DNA of 33,756 nucleotides from Gemmatimonadota bacterium (GTDB taxonomy: Bacteria; Gemmatimonadota; Gemmatimonadetes; Gemmatimonadales; Gemmatimonadaceae): positions 1-33,756 of the forward strand of contig JAJPIS010000034.1 in assembly GCA_021324635.1 (NCBI GenBank), given 5' to 3'. The translations under genes and the position numbers were made by a program. Below are positions 1 to 8,456 of this stretch, in pieces. The notes under the pieces are model-generated. The model was given only the letters and a program-made list of their open reading frames with translations, searched no databases and had not been told where the DNA came from. Position 1 is the stretch's first letter. Each line of letters opens with the position of its first letter.

Positions 1-277
1 GAATTGCCCCTGCACCGGGAACGGCAACGACGGGCGGGATGCCGATGCCGTCGCCGGCGCGCGGCAACGGGGTCGTATCGTAGGGGCGGCATTCATGCCG
101 CCCGCGACTCGCATCCCGCACCAATGCCGTGCGGCATTCATGCCGCCGGCGATTCGCATCCCGCACGGATGCCGGGACGGCCGCGTCCCGGGGGCACCAA
201 CGGAACGATTTTGGTTGATGGTGCAGGGGCGGTTCGCGTCGCGAATTGCCCCTGCACCGGGAACGGCAACGACGGGG
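1..277. repeat. Interspersed palindromic repeat cluster
   Basis: This gene-free stretch is built from repeats. A 35-bp direct repeat occurs at 1-35 and again at 243-277. A second direct repeat of 36 bp with two mismatches lies at 86-121 and 131-166, and each copy opens with a palindrome (GGCAT-TC-ATGCC core; stems 84-92/95-103 and 131-137/140-146). At 221-257 a long hairpin pairs GTGCAGGGGC with GCCCCTGCAC and continues inward through TTCGC/GCGAA to a 3-nt loop. The copy at position 1 looks like the right half of another such hairpin cut by the window edge. These resemble REP/MITE-like intergenic palindromes. No coding signal is seen in 278-353. Confidence 0.7.
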
Positions 278-353
278 TGGGGCCACCGTGCCGCCGCGGC
301 GGGGGGTGCGCGGGCACATCGAACGGGCGGCCTGGCGGCCGCCCGGACGACGA

Positions 354-1304
354 TCACCGTCCGGTGAACACCGACAGGGGCATGTACGCCGACACGCCCC
401 AGTTGGGCTGATCCACGATCTGCGAGATCTTGAGGTCCGCCGCCAGGCTACAGAGGATGTACGCATCCTCGCGGCTCAGCCCGTGCTCGCGACCCAGCCA
501 CTCGATGAGATCGCGGACCGCGTTCCTGGCGTTGGTCATGAGATCGGGGCCGAGCGCCGTCGCCGCGTAGTAGCCACGTCCGTCGGACCGGGGCTGCAGG
601 GACCCGGGCGGCGTCCGGAAGTGATATCGCCACGGCCGCATGCCGCCGCCCTTCACCACGCGGAAGCGGAGCGAGAACCGCATCGGGCTCTCGATCCCCG
701 TGACGCACACCTCCCCATCGCCCTGCGCCGCGTGGCAATCGCCGGCCGAGAACAGCGCGCCGCGAACGAAGACCGGCAGGTAGAGCGTCGAGCCGGCCGT
801 GAGATGGCGTGTATCGATGTTTCCGGCGCCCTTGGTCGGGGGCAGCACATCGTGCGGTCCCGGCTCGTCGGTCGCGACCCCCATGGTGCCGCAAAACGGC
901 GCGATTGGAATACGGATGTCGGCCCGCAGCGGCGTGTCGCGCCCCGAGGAGAGGTCGAAGTGCCGGAGGTACGGCGCCGGGAAATCCTCGGCGAGGAGCC
1001 CGAGCCCCGGGATGAGCCCGGCCCACCCCCAGTCGAGCGTCTCGAGCGTGAGGATATCCACCTGGAGCGTGTCGCCCGGCTCCGCCCCGCGGACGTAGAT
1101 CGGGCCCGCCAACGGATAGAGGCGCGCGAAATCGAGCGAGCCGAGCACCGAGGCGGGATCGCCCGGGCGAATCTGACCGTCCGTTACCTCGTCCGTCTCA
1201 CAGTGCACGACGTCACCGGGATCGATCTCGACCGCCGGCGGCTGCGCATTGTCCCACTTGTAGTGGACTCGCCCACCACCCCGCTCGATGGAGTGTTCCG
1301 CCAT
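354..1304 (-). CDS. Acetamidase/formamidase family protein
   Basis: A 316-residue protein of the FmdA/AmdA family, enzymes that hydrolyse formamide or short aliphatic amides to ammonia and the acid. Family features seen are the N-terminal HYKWDNAQPPAVEIDPGD segment (PxxxxxPGD), the EPGDTLQVDIL strand, the APFCGTMGVA block, the GAGNIDTRHL segment and the GDCHAAQGDGEVCVTGIE block, which carries acidic and histidine residues expected near the metal site. The open frame runs far upstream, but ATG 1304 is chosen because similarity starts there and GAGGCGGAG lies directly before it. No signal peptide is seen, so it is probably cytoplasmic. It is divergent from an AraC-type regulator. The exact amide substrate cannot be read from the sequence. 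Confidence 0.9.
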   Translation of the reverse strand: MAEHSIERGGGRVHYKWDNAQPPAVEIDPGDVVHCETDEVTDGQIRPGDPASVLGSLDFARLYPLAGPIYVRGAEPGDTLQVDILTLETLDWGWAGLIPGLGLLAEDFPAPYLRHFDLSSGRDTPLRADIRIPIAPFCGTMGVATDEPGPHDVLPPTKGAGNIDTRHLTAGSTLYLPVFVRGALFSAGDCHAAQGDGEVCVTGIESPMRFSLRFRVVKGGGMRPWRYHFRTPPGSLQPRSDGRGYYAATALGPDLMTNARNAVRDLIEWLGREHGLSREDAYILCSLAADLKISQIVDQPNWGVSAYMPLSVFTGR

Positions 1305-1613
1305 CTCCGCCTCTGGTTGGAGTCGTCCCCGCCGCCCTGGATCCGCCGCGGGATCCGTCGCGCCCTGGCTGTCCGCTGCCCGCACATCGCCCGCACATCG
1401 CCCGCACATCACCCGCACATCGACGGCTGATCGACGGCACATGGGCCGCAGCTCCGCTGCGTGCGGCCGCCGAGGGAACGGGAGATACCAGCCGCGCCCG
1501 CGCAGGGCAAGTGGCGGCACATGCCGCCCCATGTCGCGGCCCGGTGCAACCGAACCCGCCCGCCGGATGTCCAACGACCCTGACAGGCACGAGCGACGAG
1601 GACGAGGACGACC
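1305..1613. other. Divergent intergenic region with 11-bp tandem repeat
   Basis: This 309-bp spacer lies between the divergent amidase and AraC-type genes and probably holds both promoters. Its visible structure is four tandem copies of an 11-bp unit, GCCCGCACATC (last copy with A for the first G), at 1378-1421. No convincing -35/-10 pair is seen. GAGGACGAGGACG at about 1598-1610 provides the ribosome-binding site of the regulator. Confidence 0.55.
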
Positions 1614-2420
1614 GTGATGAAGCGACTGGTGCACAGCGAGTTTCTGGGTCAGGCCGAAGTCGTGCGAGCGACACCCGACCTGCTCTTCTTCGAGATGGCC
1701 TACGCCGCGCACGCCCGGCTGCCCCGTCACACCCACGAGCAGGCGTACTTCTTCTTCGTCCTGAGCGGCACCCTCACCGAATATTCACATGGGCGCGCAC
1801 GCCACTGCGCCCCGGGCACCGTCATCTTCAACCCGGCGGGGATCGACCACCACGACGAGGTGGGCGGTCGCGGCGCCCGGTGCTTCGTCGTCCAGCTCAG
1901 CCACGCGTGGTCCGCCGGACGGCTGGAGACCCACCGAGCGCCGGAGTGGGTCACGTTGCGGAGCGACGTGGCGTCGGAGCTCGCCAGCCGACTGCGGCGT
2001 GAGGCGCGGCAGTGGGAGCCCACCTCACCGCTCGTGGTCGAAGGCATCCTCCTGCTCCTGAGCGCCGAAGCCCTCCGCGCCGACCGGCGGACGGGGATCC
2101 GCACGCCGGCCGTCTGGCTGACCCGCGCCGCCGAGTCGCTCGACGCGAACTTCGCGTCGCCGCCGACCATCCACGAGCTGGCCTTCGACGCCGGTGTGCA
2201 TCCGGCATACTTCGCTCGATCCTTCCGCTCCGCGTTCGGCTGCACGCCCGGGGCCTATGTCCGCGGCCGACGCCTCGGCTGGGCGCGACAGCAGGTGGCG
2301 CACGGCGGCGCGCTCGTCGAGATCGCCCTGTCGGCGGGCTTCGCCGACCAGGCGCATTTCTCGCGCGAGTTCAAGCGCCGATTCGGCGTCACCCCGTCGG
2401 AATACCGCCGCGCGCGGTGA
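1614..2420 (+). CDS. AraC-family transcriptional regulator (cupin + HTH)
   Basis: A 268-residue one-component regulator. Residues 1 to about 110 form an AraC-type cupin ligand-binding domain, including LPRHTHEQAYFFFVLSG and a later PAGIDHHDE segment typical of histidine-rich cupins. Residues about 165-268 carry the paired helix-turn-helix of the family: ANFASPPTIHELAFDAGVHP with the YFARSFRSAFG helix, then IALSAGFADQAHFSREFKRR ending in FGVTPSEYRRAR. The start is GTG 1614 or the adjacent ATG 1617; a GAGGACGAGGACG site precedes both. Being divergent from the amidase gene, it is a candidate regulator of it, but this is inferred from position only. The stop codon lies inside the first unit of a 14-bp minisatellite. 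Confidence 0.93.
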   Translation: MMKRLVHSEFLGQAEVVRATPDLLFFEMAYAAHARLPRHTHEQAYFFFVLSGTLTEYSHGRARHCAPGTVIFNPAGIDHHDEVGGRGARCFVVQLSHAWSAGRLETHRAPEWVTLRSDVASELASRLRREARQWEPTSPLVVEGILLLLSAEALRADRRTGIRTPAVWLTRAAESLDANFASPPTIHELAFDAGVHPAYFARSFRSAFGCTPGAYVRGRRLGWARQQVAHGGALVEIALSAGFADQAHFSREFKRRFGVTPSEYRRAR

Positions 2421-2580
2421 GCCGCGTGCGGTGAGCCCCGTGCGGTAAGCCGCGTGCGGTGAGCCGCGTGCGGTGAGCCGCGTGCGGTGAGCCGCGTGCG
2501 GTGAGCCCCGTGCGGTGAGCCCCGTGCGGTGAGCCCCGTGCGGTGAGCCCCGTGCGGTGAGCCCCGTGCGGTAGGCCGGC
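2417..2580. repeat. 14-bp minisatellite, 11 copies
   Basis: Eleven tandem copies of GTGAGCC(G/C)CGTGCG run from 2417 to 2570, followed by a degenerate partial unit. Copies 1 and 3-6 carry G at the variable position (copy 3 also has GTAAG), while copies 2 and 7-11 carry C. The two variants are therefore largely sorted into blocks, as expected from slippage or unequal exchange. The G variant can form small GCGG/CCGC hairpins. The first unit overlaps the stop codon of the AraC-type gene. The 14-bp period is not a multiple of three, so the array is not a protein repeat. Confidence 0.95.
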
Positions 2581-2797
2581 AACGATCGGCCCGGGCGTCA
2601 TCCGTTTCTCGGACCGGCGACCCTGCGGTGACCGACGCGTCGACCGCGTGGAGGGGATCCGCCCCGCCGTTTGACACCGACGCCGGGTAGCCGGGTCAGT
2701 CCGGTTCAAGGGCACGCGCTCACGTTCAAGCCTCCGGGCGTCGAACCGCGTACTGTCACCCGCCATTCACATCTCACGACCACCGCCCGGAGGCGGA
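2581..2797. other. Leader region of the SusC gene
   Basis: With the minisatellite this completes a 377-bp gene-free stretch ahead of the receptor gene. It should contain the SusC promoter. TTGACA at 2671-2676 is a good match to a -35 box, but no acceptable -10 lies at the right distance. GGAGGCGG just before GTG 2798 serves as ribosome-binding site. Nothing else is recognisable. Confidence 0.4.
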
Positions 2798-5785
2798 GTG
2801 AGCACTCGTTCGGTCATCGTAGCCGCGGTATCGCTGGCGCTGGCGATCGCTGCCGGCCACGCGTCGGGTCAGAGCCCGGCGCGGCGCATCACCGGCCGGA
2901 TCGTCGATTCGGCGGATCAGCAGCCCCTTCCCGCGGCCCAGGTCATCGTCACCGGCACCACGATCGGCGCGGCAACCTCGGATAGCGGCGCCTTCGCGCT
3001 CCGCGTCCCCGCCGGAACCCAGAGTCTCTCGGTCCGACGGATCGGCTATCGCGCGGCGACCGTCCGCCTCGGCGACGCGCAGACGGACGTCACGGTGATG
3101 CTGCACCGCGACATCCTCCAGCTCGAGCAACAGGTGATCACCGGCGTGGGGACCTCGATCTCCTCCCGGAACGCCGCGACCCAGGATCCGGTCATCGTCT
3201 CGCAGACGATCAACGCGGTCGCCACGCCCACGATCGAGAACGCGCTCGAGGGCAAGGTCCCGGGCGCGTTGATCAGCGACAACTCCGGCGCGCCGGGGGG
3301 CGGCTTGCAGGTCCAGGTGCGGGGGACGACGTCGATCTACGCCACCGCCGCGGGCCAGCCGCTGTATGTCATCGACGGCGTGATCATGAGCAACGCCGCC
3401 ATCCCATCGGGGTTGAACTCCATCTCCAACGCCGCCAACAACACCTCGGGGAACGGCCCCTCGCCGCAGGACCAGGAGACGAACCGCATCGCGGACATCA
3501 ATCCCGCCGACATCGAGTCCATGCAGTTCCTCGAGGGCTCGGCCGCATCCGCCATCTACGGGGACAAGGGCGCGGCCGGCGTGATCCTCATCACGACCAA
3601 GCACGGCAGCTCGGGCAAGCCGCAGTACAACCTCACGCAGCGGGTGGGCGCCTTCAGCCTCAGCAACACGCTCCCCGTCCGCCGCTTCACGCTGGCGGAG
3701 GCGCAGGCCGACAACATCAATCGCGGCGGGCCGCTCACGGCCGCCCAGGTCGCCGAGAACTACAACGCCTGTAACGGATTCTGCGACTTTCAGCACCAGC
3801 TCTACGGCAGCGGCGCGGGGTCGTGGGAAACGGACATCAGCGTCAGCGGCTCGACGTCCTCGACCCAGTACTTCGTCTCGGGATTGTCCAAGTACGACAA
3901 TGGCGCCGAGATCAACACCGGGTACCAGAAGCAGTCGCTGCGGACCAACGTCGTCCAGCACATCACGAGCACCCTGACGGCGGCCGCCAACCTCGCCTAC
4001 TCGGCCTCCCTGGCCCGGCGCGGCGTGAACGGCAACGACAACCTCGGGATCGCCGGCTACGACAACATCTCGTACACGCCGTCGTACTTCAACATGAACA
4101 AGCGGAACCCCGACGGCTCCTTCGTCCGGAATCCGTACGGCGTCGCGAACGCGTTCGACGATGCGCGGCGGATCCTGACCCCCGAGACCGTGAACCGCAT
4201 CACGGCGGGGGGGAACCTCGACTTCAAGCCGATCACGAACCGGGTCCAGAGCCTTCAGTTCATCCTCCAGGCGGGCGCCGACTTCGCCAACCAGAAGGAC
4301 CAGTTCTACGCTCCCGCCGACCTGCAGGTCGAGCGGTCCCCGCTCAGTGCCTTCCCCGGCACGTCGACCTACCAGTCGGCGTCGAATCAGCTCGCGAACT
4401 ACTCGATCAGCATCATTCACGCCTTCACCGGCGTGCGCGGGATTCAGGCGACGACCTCGGTCGGCATCACCCACGACCAGAACGCGCTCTTCCTCCCCGA
4501 CATCGTCTCGCAGAACCTCGTCGCCGGGCTCGCCAATCAACAGTTCGGGGTCGTGCAGACGAGCTACTACACTCAGCAGAACGTCGTGAACCAGGGCGTC
4601 TATGGACAGGAGCAGCTCCTGCTGTTCAACGAGCGACTCGCCGTCACCGCCGGCATCAATGCGGAGGCCAGCAGCAACGACGGCGGGGTCAACCGCTACT
4701 ATCCGTTCCCGAAGGCGTCGGTGTCGTACCGGTTCCTGGCGCCCGCGCGCGGGATCGATGAGATCAAGCTGCGGGGCGCGTACGGCGTGTCCGGCACGGT
4801 GCCCAACTACGGGGTGAAGTTCAACGCCGACTCGCTCCGGGGTTATCTCGGCACCCTCGGCATCCGTTACGGACTCGTCGCCGGCGATCCGAACATCAAG
4901 CCCGAGACGAACACCGACTACGAGACCGGGCTCGATGCCACCCTGTTCAAGGGCAAGGTGACGGTCGGCGCGACCGTCTACCAGAAGCGCATCACCGACC
5001 TCCTGCTCCAGGCACAGGCCCTCCCCTCCACGGGCTTCAACCAGCAGTGGATCAACGGCGGGGAGATCACCAATCAGGGGATCGAGCTCCAGATCGCGGC
5101 GACACCGATCACCGCCGGTCGCTTCACCTGGCTCACCGGGGAGAACTTCGCCCGCAACCAGGCGGTCGTGAACAACCTCCCTGTGCCCGCCTTCCAGCCG
5201 GGCTTCACGGCCTTCGGCTACAGTCCGTTCGGCGGCTACCGCATCCAGGCCGGCGCATCACCGTCGGCGTTCTGGGGGCAGACAATCGTGAAGGGCGTAC
5301 CGACGATCACGGCGATGGGTGACGCGAACCCGGCCTTCACGATCGGGTTCAGCAACGATTTCAGCTACGGACCGCTCCACCTGCACACCTTCCTGGACAT
5401 GCGCCGCGGGTTCAAGGTCTCGGACCTCACCGAGCAGTACTTCGACGGCGCCCACAACTACAACGACACCGCCGGCACCAATCGCCGGACGGCGGCCGAA
5501 GCCGCTGGACTCACGCCGTATCTGTACAACGGAGACTATCTCAAGCTTCGCGAATTGACGCTCCGGTACGACCTCCCGTTCGGCCTCCTCGACCGGGTGG
5601 GCCGCGGCGTGTTCCGCAATGCGAGCATCAGCCTGTCGGGCCGAAACCTGGTCACCTGGACGCGCTACCCCGGGCTCGACCCCGACGTCAGCAACTTCAG
5701 TAGCCAGCTCGTCGGGCGCGGCCAGGATGTCACGCCCTACCCACCGACCCGCAGCTATTTCCTCTCCCTGGATCTGGGCCTCTGA
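2798..5785 (+). CDS. SusC/RagA-type TonB-dependent outer-membrane receptor
   Basis: A 995-residue outer-membrane receptor that with its SusD partner imports a large nutrient (glycan, peptide or similar) using TonB energy. Residues 1-24 form a signal peptide ending near HASGQ. Residues about 29-103 are a carboxypeptidase-regulatory-like beta-sandwich (RITGRIVDSADQQPLPAAQV). QQVITGVG at 111-118 resembles a TonB box. The plug follows, with IENALEGKVPGALI, QVQVRGTTSI, PLYVIDGVIM and the FLEGSAASAIYGDKGAAGVI block characteristic of SusC. The remainder is a 22-strand-type barrel ending RSYFLSLDLGL. The length is normal for the family. The start is GTG 2798 after GGAGGCGG. The substrate is unknown because no glycan-degrading enzyme is linked. 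Confidence 0.95.
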   Translation: MSTRSVIVAAVSLALAIAAGHASGQSPARRITGRIVDSADQQPLPAAQVIVTGTTIGAATSDSGAFALRVPAGTQSLSVRRIGYRAATVRLGDAQTDVTVMLHRDILQLEQQVITGVGTSISSRNAATQDPVIVSQTINAVATPTIENALEGKVPGALISDNSGAPGGGLQVQVRGTTSIYATAAGQPLYVIDGVIMSNAAIPSGLNSISNAANNTSGNGPSPQDQETNRIADINPADIESMQFLEGSAASAIYGDKGAAGVILITTKHGSSGKPQYNLTQRVGAFSLSNTLPVRRFTLAEAQADNINRGGPLTAAQVAENYNACNGFCDFQHQLYGSGAGSWETDISVSGSTSSTQYFVSGLSKYDNGAEINTGYQKQSLRTNVVQHITSTLTAAANLAYSASLARRGVNGNDNLGIAGYDNISYTPSYFNMNKRNPDGSFVRNPYGVANAFDDARRILTPETVNRITAGGNLDFKPITNRVQSLQFILQAGADFANQKDQFYAPADLQVERSPLSAFPGTSTYQSASNQLANYSISIIHAFTGVRGIQATTSVGITHDQNALFLPDIVSQNLVAGLANQQFGVVQTSYYTQQNVVNQGVYGQEQLLLFNERLAVTAGINAEASSNDGGVNRYYPFPKASVSYRFLAPARGIDEIKLRGAYGVSGTVPNYGVKFNADSLRGYLGTLGIRYGLVAGDPNIKPETNTDYETGLDATLFKGKVTVGATVYQKRITDLLLQAQALPSTGFNQQWINGGEITNQGIELQIAATPITAGRFTWLTGENFARNQAVVNNLPVPAFQPGFTAFGYSPFGGYRIQAGASPSAFWGQTIVKGVPTITAMGDANPAFTIGFSNDFSYGPLHLHTFLDMRRGFKVSDLTEQYFDGAHNYNDTAGTNRRTAAEAAGLTPYLYNGDYLKLRELTLRYDLPFGLLDRVGRGVFRNASISLSGRNLVTWTRYPGLDPDVSNFSSQLVGRGQDVTPYPPTRSYFLSLDLGL

Positions 5786-5786
5786 G

Positions 5787-7388
5787 ATGATGTCACCAAC
5801 TGATCGGCGGCACGGCACACCGCACGGCCCGACACAGGGCCCTGTACAGGGCCCCAGACAGGGGCCGATGCACGGCGCGGGGCGCCGGGCTGCCCCGGTG
5901 CTGCTCGCCCTCGCCTCGGCGGTGGCCGCGGCCTGTAGCAATCCCACGGTGCCCAACTACAACGCCCTGGCCGGCTTCCCGCACACGGCCGCGTCGCTCC
6001 AGAGCGAGGTCACGGGCGCCTTCGACGGCGTGCGGTCGGACATCGGCAACTTCCAGCTGTTCACGGACGGCATGGCGCGGAACACGGCGTACTTCACGGC
6101 CTCGGAGCAGCGCTTCGTCTCGGTGGTGACGGGCGAGTCCTTCGCCGGCGCCGGCGATCTCTTCATGGGACCGAGCGTGTGGGACTTCTACTTCAATGCC
6201 ATCAAGGGGATCGACACGATCATCGGCAACATCGGGGCGATCACGGTCCCGACGGCGTCGGGCTCGGGGCCGCTGCCGGCCACCCAGCAGGAGGCGCTCT
6301 TCGGCGCGATGGAGACGCTGAAGGCGATGTACTACATGTACATCGCGCAGACGCGCGACACCCTCGGCGTCCCCGTCAACGAGGTCGGCCACCCGATCGG
6401 CGCGCCGCCGACGCCGATCCTGTGCGCCCGGGACGTGTGGTCGCAGATCGTCGCCATGCTCGACTCGGCCAACGACAGTCTCACGGTGGCCGGCAGCGCG
6501 ACGGCCTTCCCGGTCGCCATGCCGCCCGGCTTCGCCCTCGTGAGCGGAAACGCGGGATCGTTCGCCGGCTTCACGCGCGCGCTCCGGGGCAAGGCGCGCA
6601 TCGAGCTCGCCTACAGCTCCGGACGCCCGGTCGACACGCTCAGCATCGGCACGCCCAACGCGGCCCAGCTCGACTCGGCGATCGCCGACATCCAGTCGGC
6701 CGCTCCCGTGTACAGCGCGACACTCTCGGCTGCGGCCGCTGTGCCCGCCGCCGATCTCGGCGTGTTCCACACGTTCAGCACGACGTCCAATGACGTGCAA
6801 AACCCGATCAACACCAACGCCGCCGCGATCTGGGTGCTCCAGGACGCGATGGCGGAGATCGACACGCTGGACAACCGCTTCGTGGCCAAGTTCGGCGACG
6901 CGGGCGCCGCGAACGGCCCCACGTCGGTCGGCGCGCACATCGCCTCGAGCTGGCATTACGTGAACAACATCAGCGGGAACGCGCCCATTCCCGTCGTGCG
7001 CAACGTCGAGCTCCAGTTCCTGCTCGCCCGCGCGCACCTCGCCAAGGGTGACTTCGCCACCGCGATCGCCCTCGTCAACGGCGTACGCACGGCCGTGGGC
7101 GGCCTGCCGGCGGCGGCCGTCGCCGCCGACTACGTCGACGCGCGGAATTTCCTCCTCGCCGAGCAGCGCGTGTCGACGATGACAGAGGCGCTGGGTGACC
7201 GGCTCGACGCCCTGCGCGACCTCAACCTGGTGGCCGCCCGTGACACCACCTGGTCCGCGCGCAGCGGCCCGGACGGCATTGCCAATCAGATCGCCGGGGG
7301 CACCAAGGACTTCCAGACGTCGGTGATCGCGATCCCGCTCGGCGAGAGCGGGGCCCGCAACGGCAACATCACCCCGGCCTGCCCCTGA
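5787..7388 (+). CDS. SusD/RagB-like surface lipoprotein
   Basis: A SusD-type substrate-binding lipoprotein, partner lid of the SusC channel. The first in-frame start, ATG 5787, lies one base after the susC stop (TGAgATGATG) and gives 533 residues. ATG 5868 (residue 28) would give a more typical lipoprotein signal peptide and has AGGGG just upstream, so the true start is unsettled. The signal core VLLALASAVAAAC ends in a lipobox cysteine (residue 50 from ATG 5787). The mature part shows SusD hallmarks: a helical TPR-like region with METLKAMYYMYIAQTRDT, and the C-terminal NFLLAEQRVSTMTEALGDRL/DALRDL segment followed by a final segment IAIPLGESGARNGN. The 27 residues before M28 are a Gly-Pro-Gln repeat that may instead be untranslated leader. 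Confidence 0.9.
   Translation: MMSPTDRRHGTPHGPTQGPVQGPRQGPMHGAGRRAAPVLLALASAVAAACSNPTVPNYNALAGFPHTAASLQSEVTGAFDGVRSDIGNFQLFTDGMARNTAYFTASEQRFVSVVTGESFAGAGDLFMGPSVWDFYFNAIKGIDTIIGNIGAITVPTASGSGPLPATQQEALFGAMETLKAMYYMYIAQTRDTLGVPVNEVGHPIGAPPTPILCARDVWSQIVAMLDSANDSLTVAGSATAFPVAMPPGFALVSGNAGSFAGFTRALRGKARIELAYSSGRPVDTLSIGTPNAAQLDSAIADIQSAAPVYSATLSAAAAVPAADLGVFHTFSTTSNDVQNPINTNAAAIWVLQDAMAEIDTLDNRFVAKFGDAGAANGPTSVGAHIASSWHYVNNISGNAPIPVVRNVELQFLLARAHLAKGDFATAIALVNGVRTAVGGLPAAAVAADYVDARNFLLAEQRVSTMTEALGDRLDALRDLNLVAARDTTWSARSGPDGIANQIAGGTKDFQTSVIAIPLGESGARNGNITPACP
5834..5866 (+). promoter_or_regulatory. Possible RBS-occluding hairpins between susC and susD
   Basis: ACAGGGCCCTGT at 5834-5845 is a perfect 12-bp palindrome. 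Directly after it, GGCCCC (5850-5855) can pair with GGGGCC (5861-5866) across a 5-nt loop. The second hairpin covers the AGGGG that would serve ATG 5868. The GGGCCC repeats could pair alternatively, so this may modulate SusD translation relative to SusC. This is inference from sequence only. If ATG 5787 is the real start, the stretch is simply coding. Confidence 0.3.
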
Positions 7389-7417
7389 GCGGTGCCGCCT
7401 GAGCCGCGCCGGGCCCG

Positions 7418-8305
7418 CTAACCCGCGGAGATCAGCACGATGGCCGCCGTCCCGACCGCGAGCCCGGCGAGCTGGCGGCGGTGGAGATGCTCGCGGAGGA
7501 TGGCGAAGGCGAGCAGGACGGTGGCCGCGGGATAGAGTGACGCGAGCGTGGCCACGATGCCCAGTGGGCCGTGGTGGACGGCGATGTAGTAGCAGCCGTT
7601 TGCGGTGATGTCGAGCAGACCGGAGGCGAGGACGAGGCCAAGCACCGGCCGCGTGCTCACCACCGGCTGCCGGGCGGCACGGGCGGCAACGAAGAGGAGC
7701 GGGCACGAGACCAGGCGCCCGATGAGCAGCGGCCAGATCCCGGCGTCGGCCGACGTGCGGTGGAGGATCGTGTAGAAGAGGCCGATCGCGACCCCCGACC
7801 CGAGCGCGAGCGCGACCGACCGGTCGAGCCGGGGCCCGACCTGCGATGCCGGACGTCCGTCCGCCGGCGCCGCCGCGTCCCCGGCGACCGCGAGCGGGTT
7901 CGGCTCCCACCCGATCAGCACGATCGCCCCGACGGCGAGCAGGATCCCGCCGAACGCCACCGCGCTCGGGTGCTCGCCGAGCGCCATGCCGACGCTGACC
8001 GGCACGGCGTCGCCGACCGCCGCGGCGATGGGCGCGACGACGCCGATTCGTCCGACCGTCAGGGCCGAGAAGAAGAGCCCGAGCGAGCACGCACCGACGA
8101 CGCCGAGGAGGATGCCCCAGCCCAGGTCGGCGCGCGTCGGGTGTGCGGCCGGCAGGATCGGAACGAGGAGCAGCATCGCCGTGAGCCCCGCACCCTGGGA
8201 GAGCGCGGAGACCGCCAGCGCGGCCGACCGCCGACTGGCGACGGCGCCGAGAAAATCGGCCGCGCCGTAGAGTGCCGACGTCGCGAGTGCCAGCAGGATC
8301 GCCAC
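7418..8305 (-). CDS. EamA/DMT-family membrane transporter
   Basis: A 295-residue integral membrane protein of the drug/metabolite transporter superfamily with two EamA repeats. The first repeat begins at AILLALATSALYGAADFLGA and includes GVVAPIAAAVGDAVPVSVGM. The second begins at ALALGSGVAIGLFYTILHRT and includes HHGPLGIVATLASLYPAATV, a typical DMT segment, ending LAGLAVGTAAIVLISAG. About ten hydrophobic spans can be picked out. The frame is open further upstream, but the GTG at 8305 is chosen because the hydrophobic domain starts there and GGAGGGGCTGAGG precedes it. The gene is divergent from an XRE-cupin regulator that probably controls it. The substrate (small metabolite or amino acid efflux) is not predictable. 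Confidence 0.88.
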   Translation of the reverse strand: MAILLALATSALYGAADFLGAVASRRSAALAVSALSQGAGLTAMLLLVPILPAAHPTRADLGWGILLGVVGACSLGLFFSALTVGRIGVVAPIAAAVGDAVPVSVGMALGEHPSAVAFGGILLAVGAIVLIGWEPNPLAVAGDAAAPADGRPASQVGPRLDRSVALALGSGVAIGLFYTILHRTSADAGIWPLLIGRLVSCPLLFVAARAARQPVVSTRPVLGLVLASGLLDITANGCYYIAVHHGPLGIVATLASLYPAATVLLAFAILREHLHRRQLAGLAVGTAAIVLISAG

Positions 8306-8431
8306 CCTCAGCCCCTCCGATGCCCGGTCGGACCGCCGCGTGCCCGCGGCGCGGCGGCGGCCATCGCGCGCCGGACCGCTATACTGACTGCGGAGTGCAC
8401 CGGACGCGAACTTAGCGCCCGGCGCCCCGAA

Positions 8432-8445
8432 GTCAATATATTGAC
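8432..8445. promoter_or_regulatory. Perfect 14-bp palindrome, likely operator
   Basis: GTCAATATATTGAC is a perfect inverted repeat and one of the few AT-rich patches in the divergent spacer. It sits 11 bases before the ATG of the XRE-cupin regulator, and its centre contains TATATT, a plausible -10 element for that gene. Binding here would block the regulator's own promoter and possibly that of the divergent EamA transporter. The site is read directly; its role as operator is inferred. Confidence 0.55.
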
Positions 8446-8456
8446 CGGATGGACCA

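Noticed and set aside
1378-1421. A CRISPR-like array in the four short repeats
   Set aside because: The 11-bp units are directly adjacent with no spacers; it is a simple tandem repeat. No cas gene is present.
2671-2676. TTGACA as the -35 box of the susC promoter
   Set aside because: At 16-18 bases spacing only GGTCAG-like sequence is found, with no resemblance to a -10 element, so the promoter is not supported.
2774-4540. A long minus-strand frame opposite the SusC gene
   Set aside because: No start signal or motif; it mirrors the codon periodicity of the strongly supported receptor gene.
5793-8090. A long minus-strand frame across the SusD-like and EamA genes
   Set aside because: It is antisense to the SusD-like gene and out of frame with the EamA gene. 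Composition is low-complexity Arg/Ala/Gly and no motif is seen.
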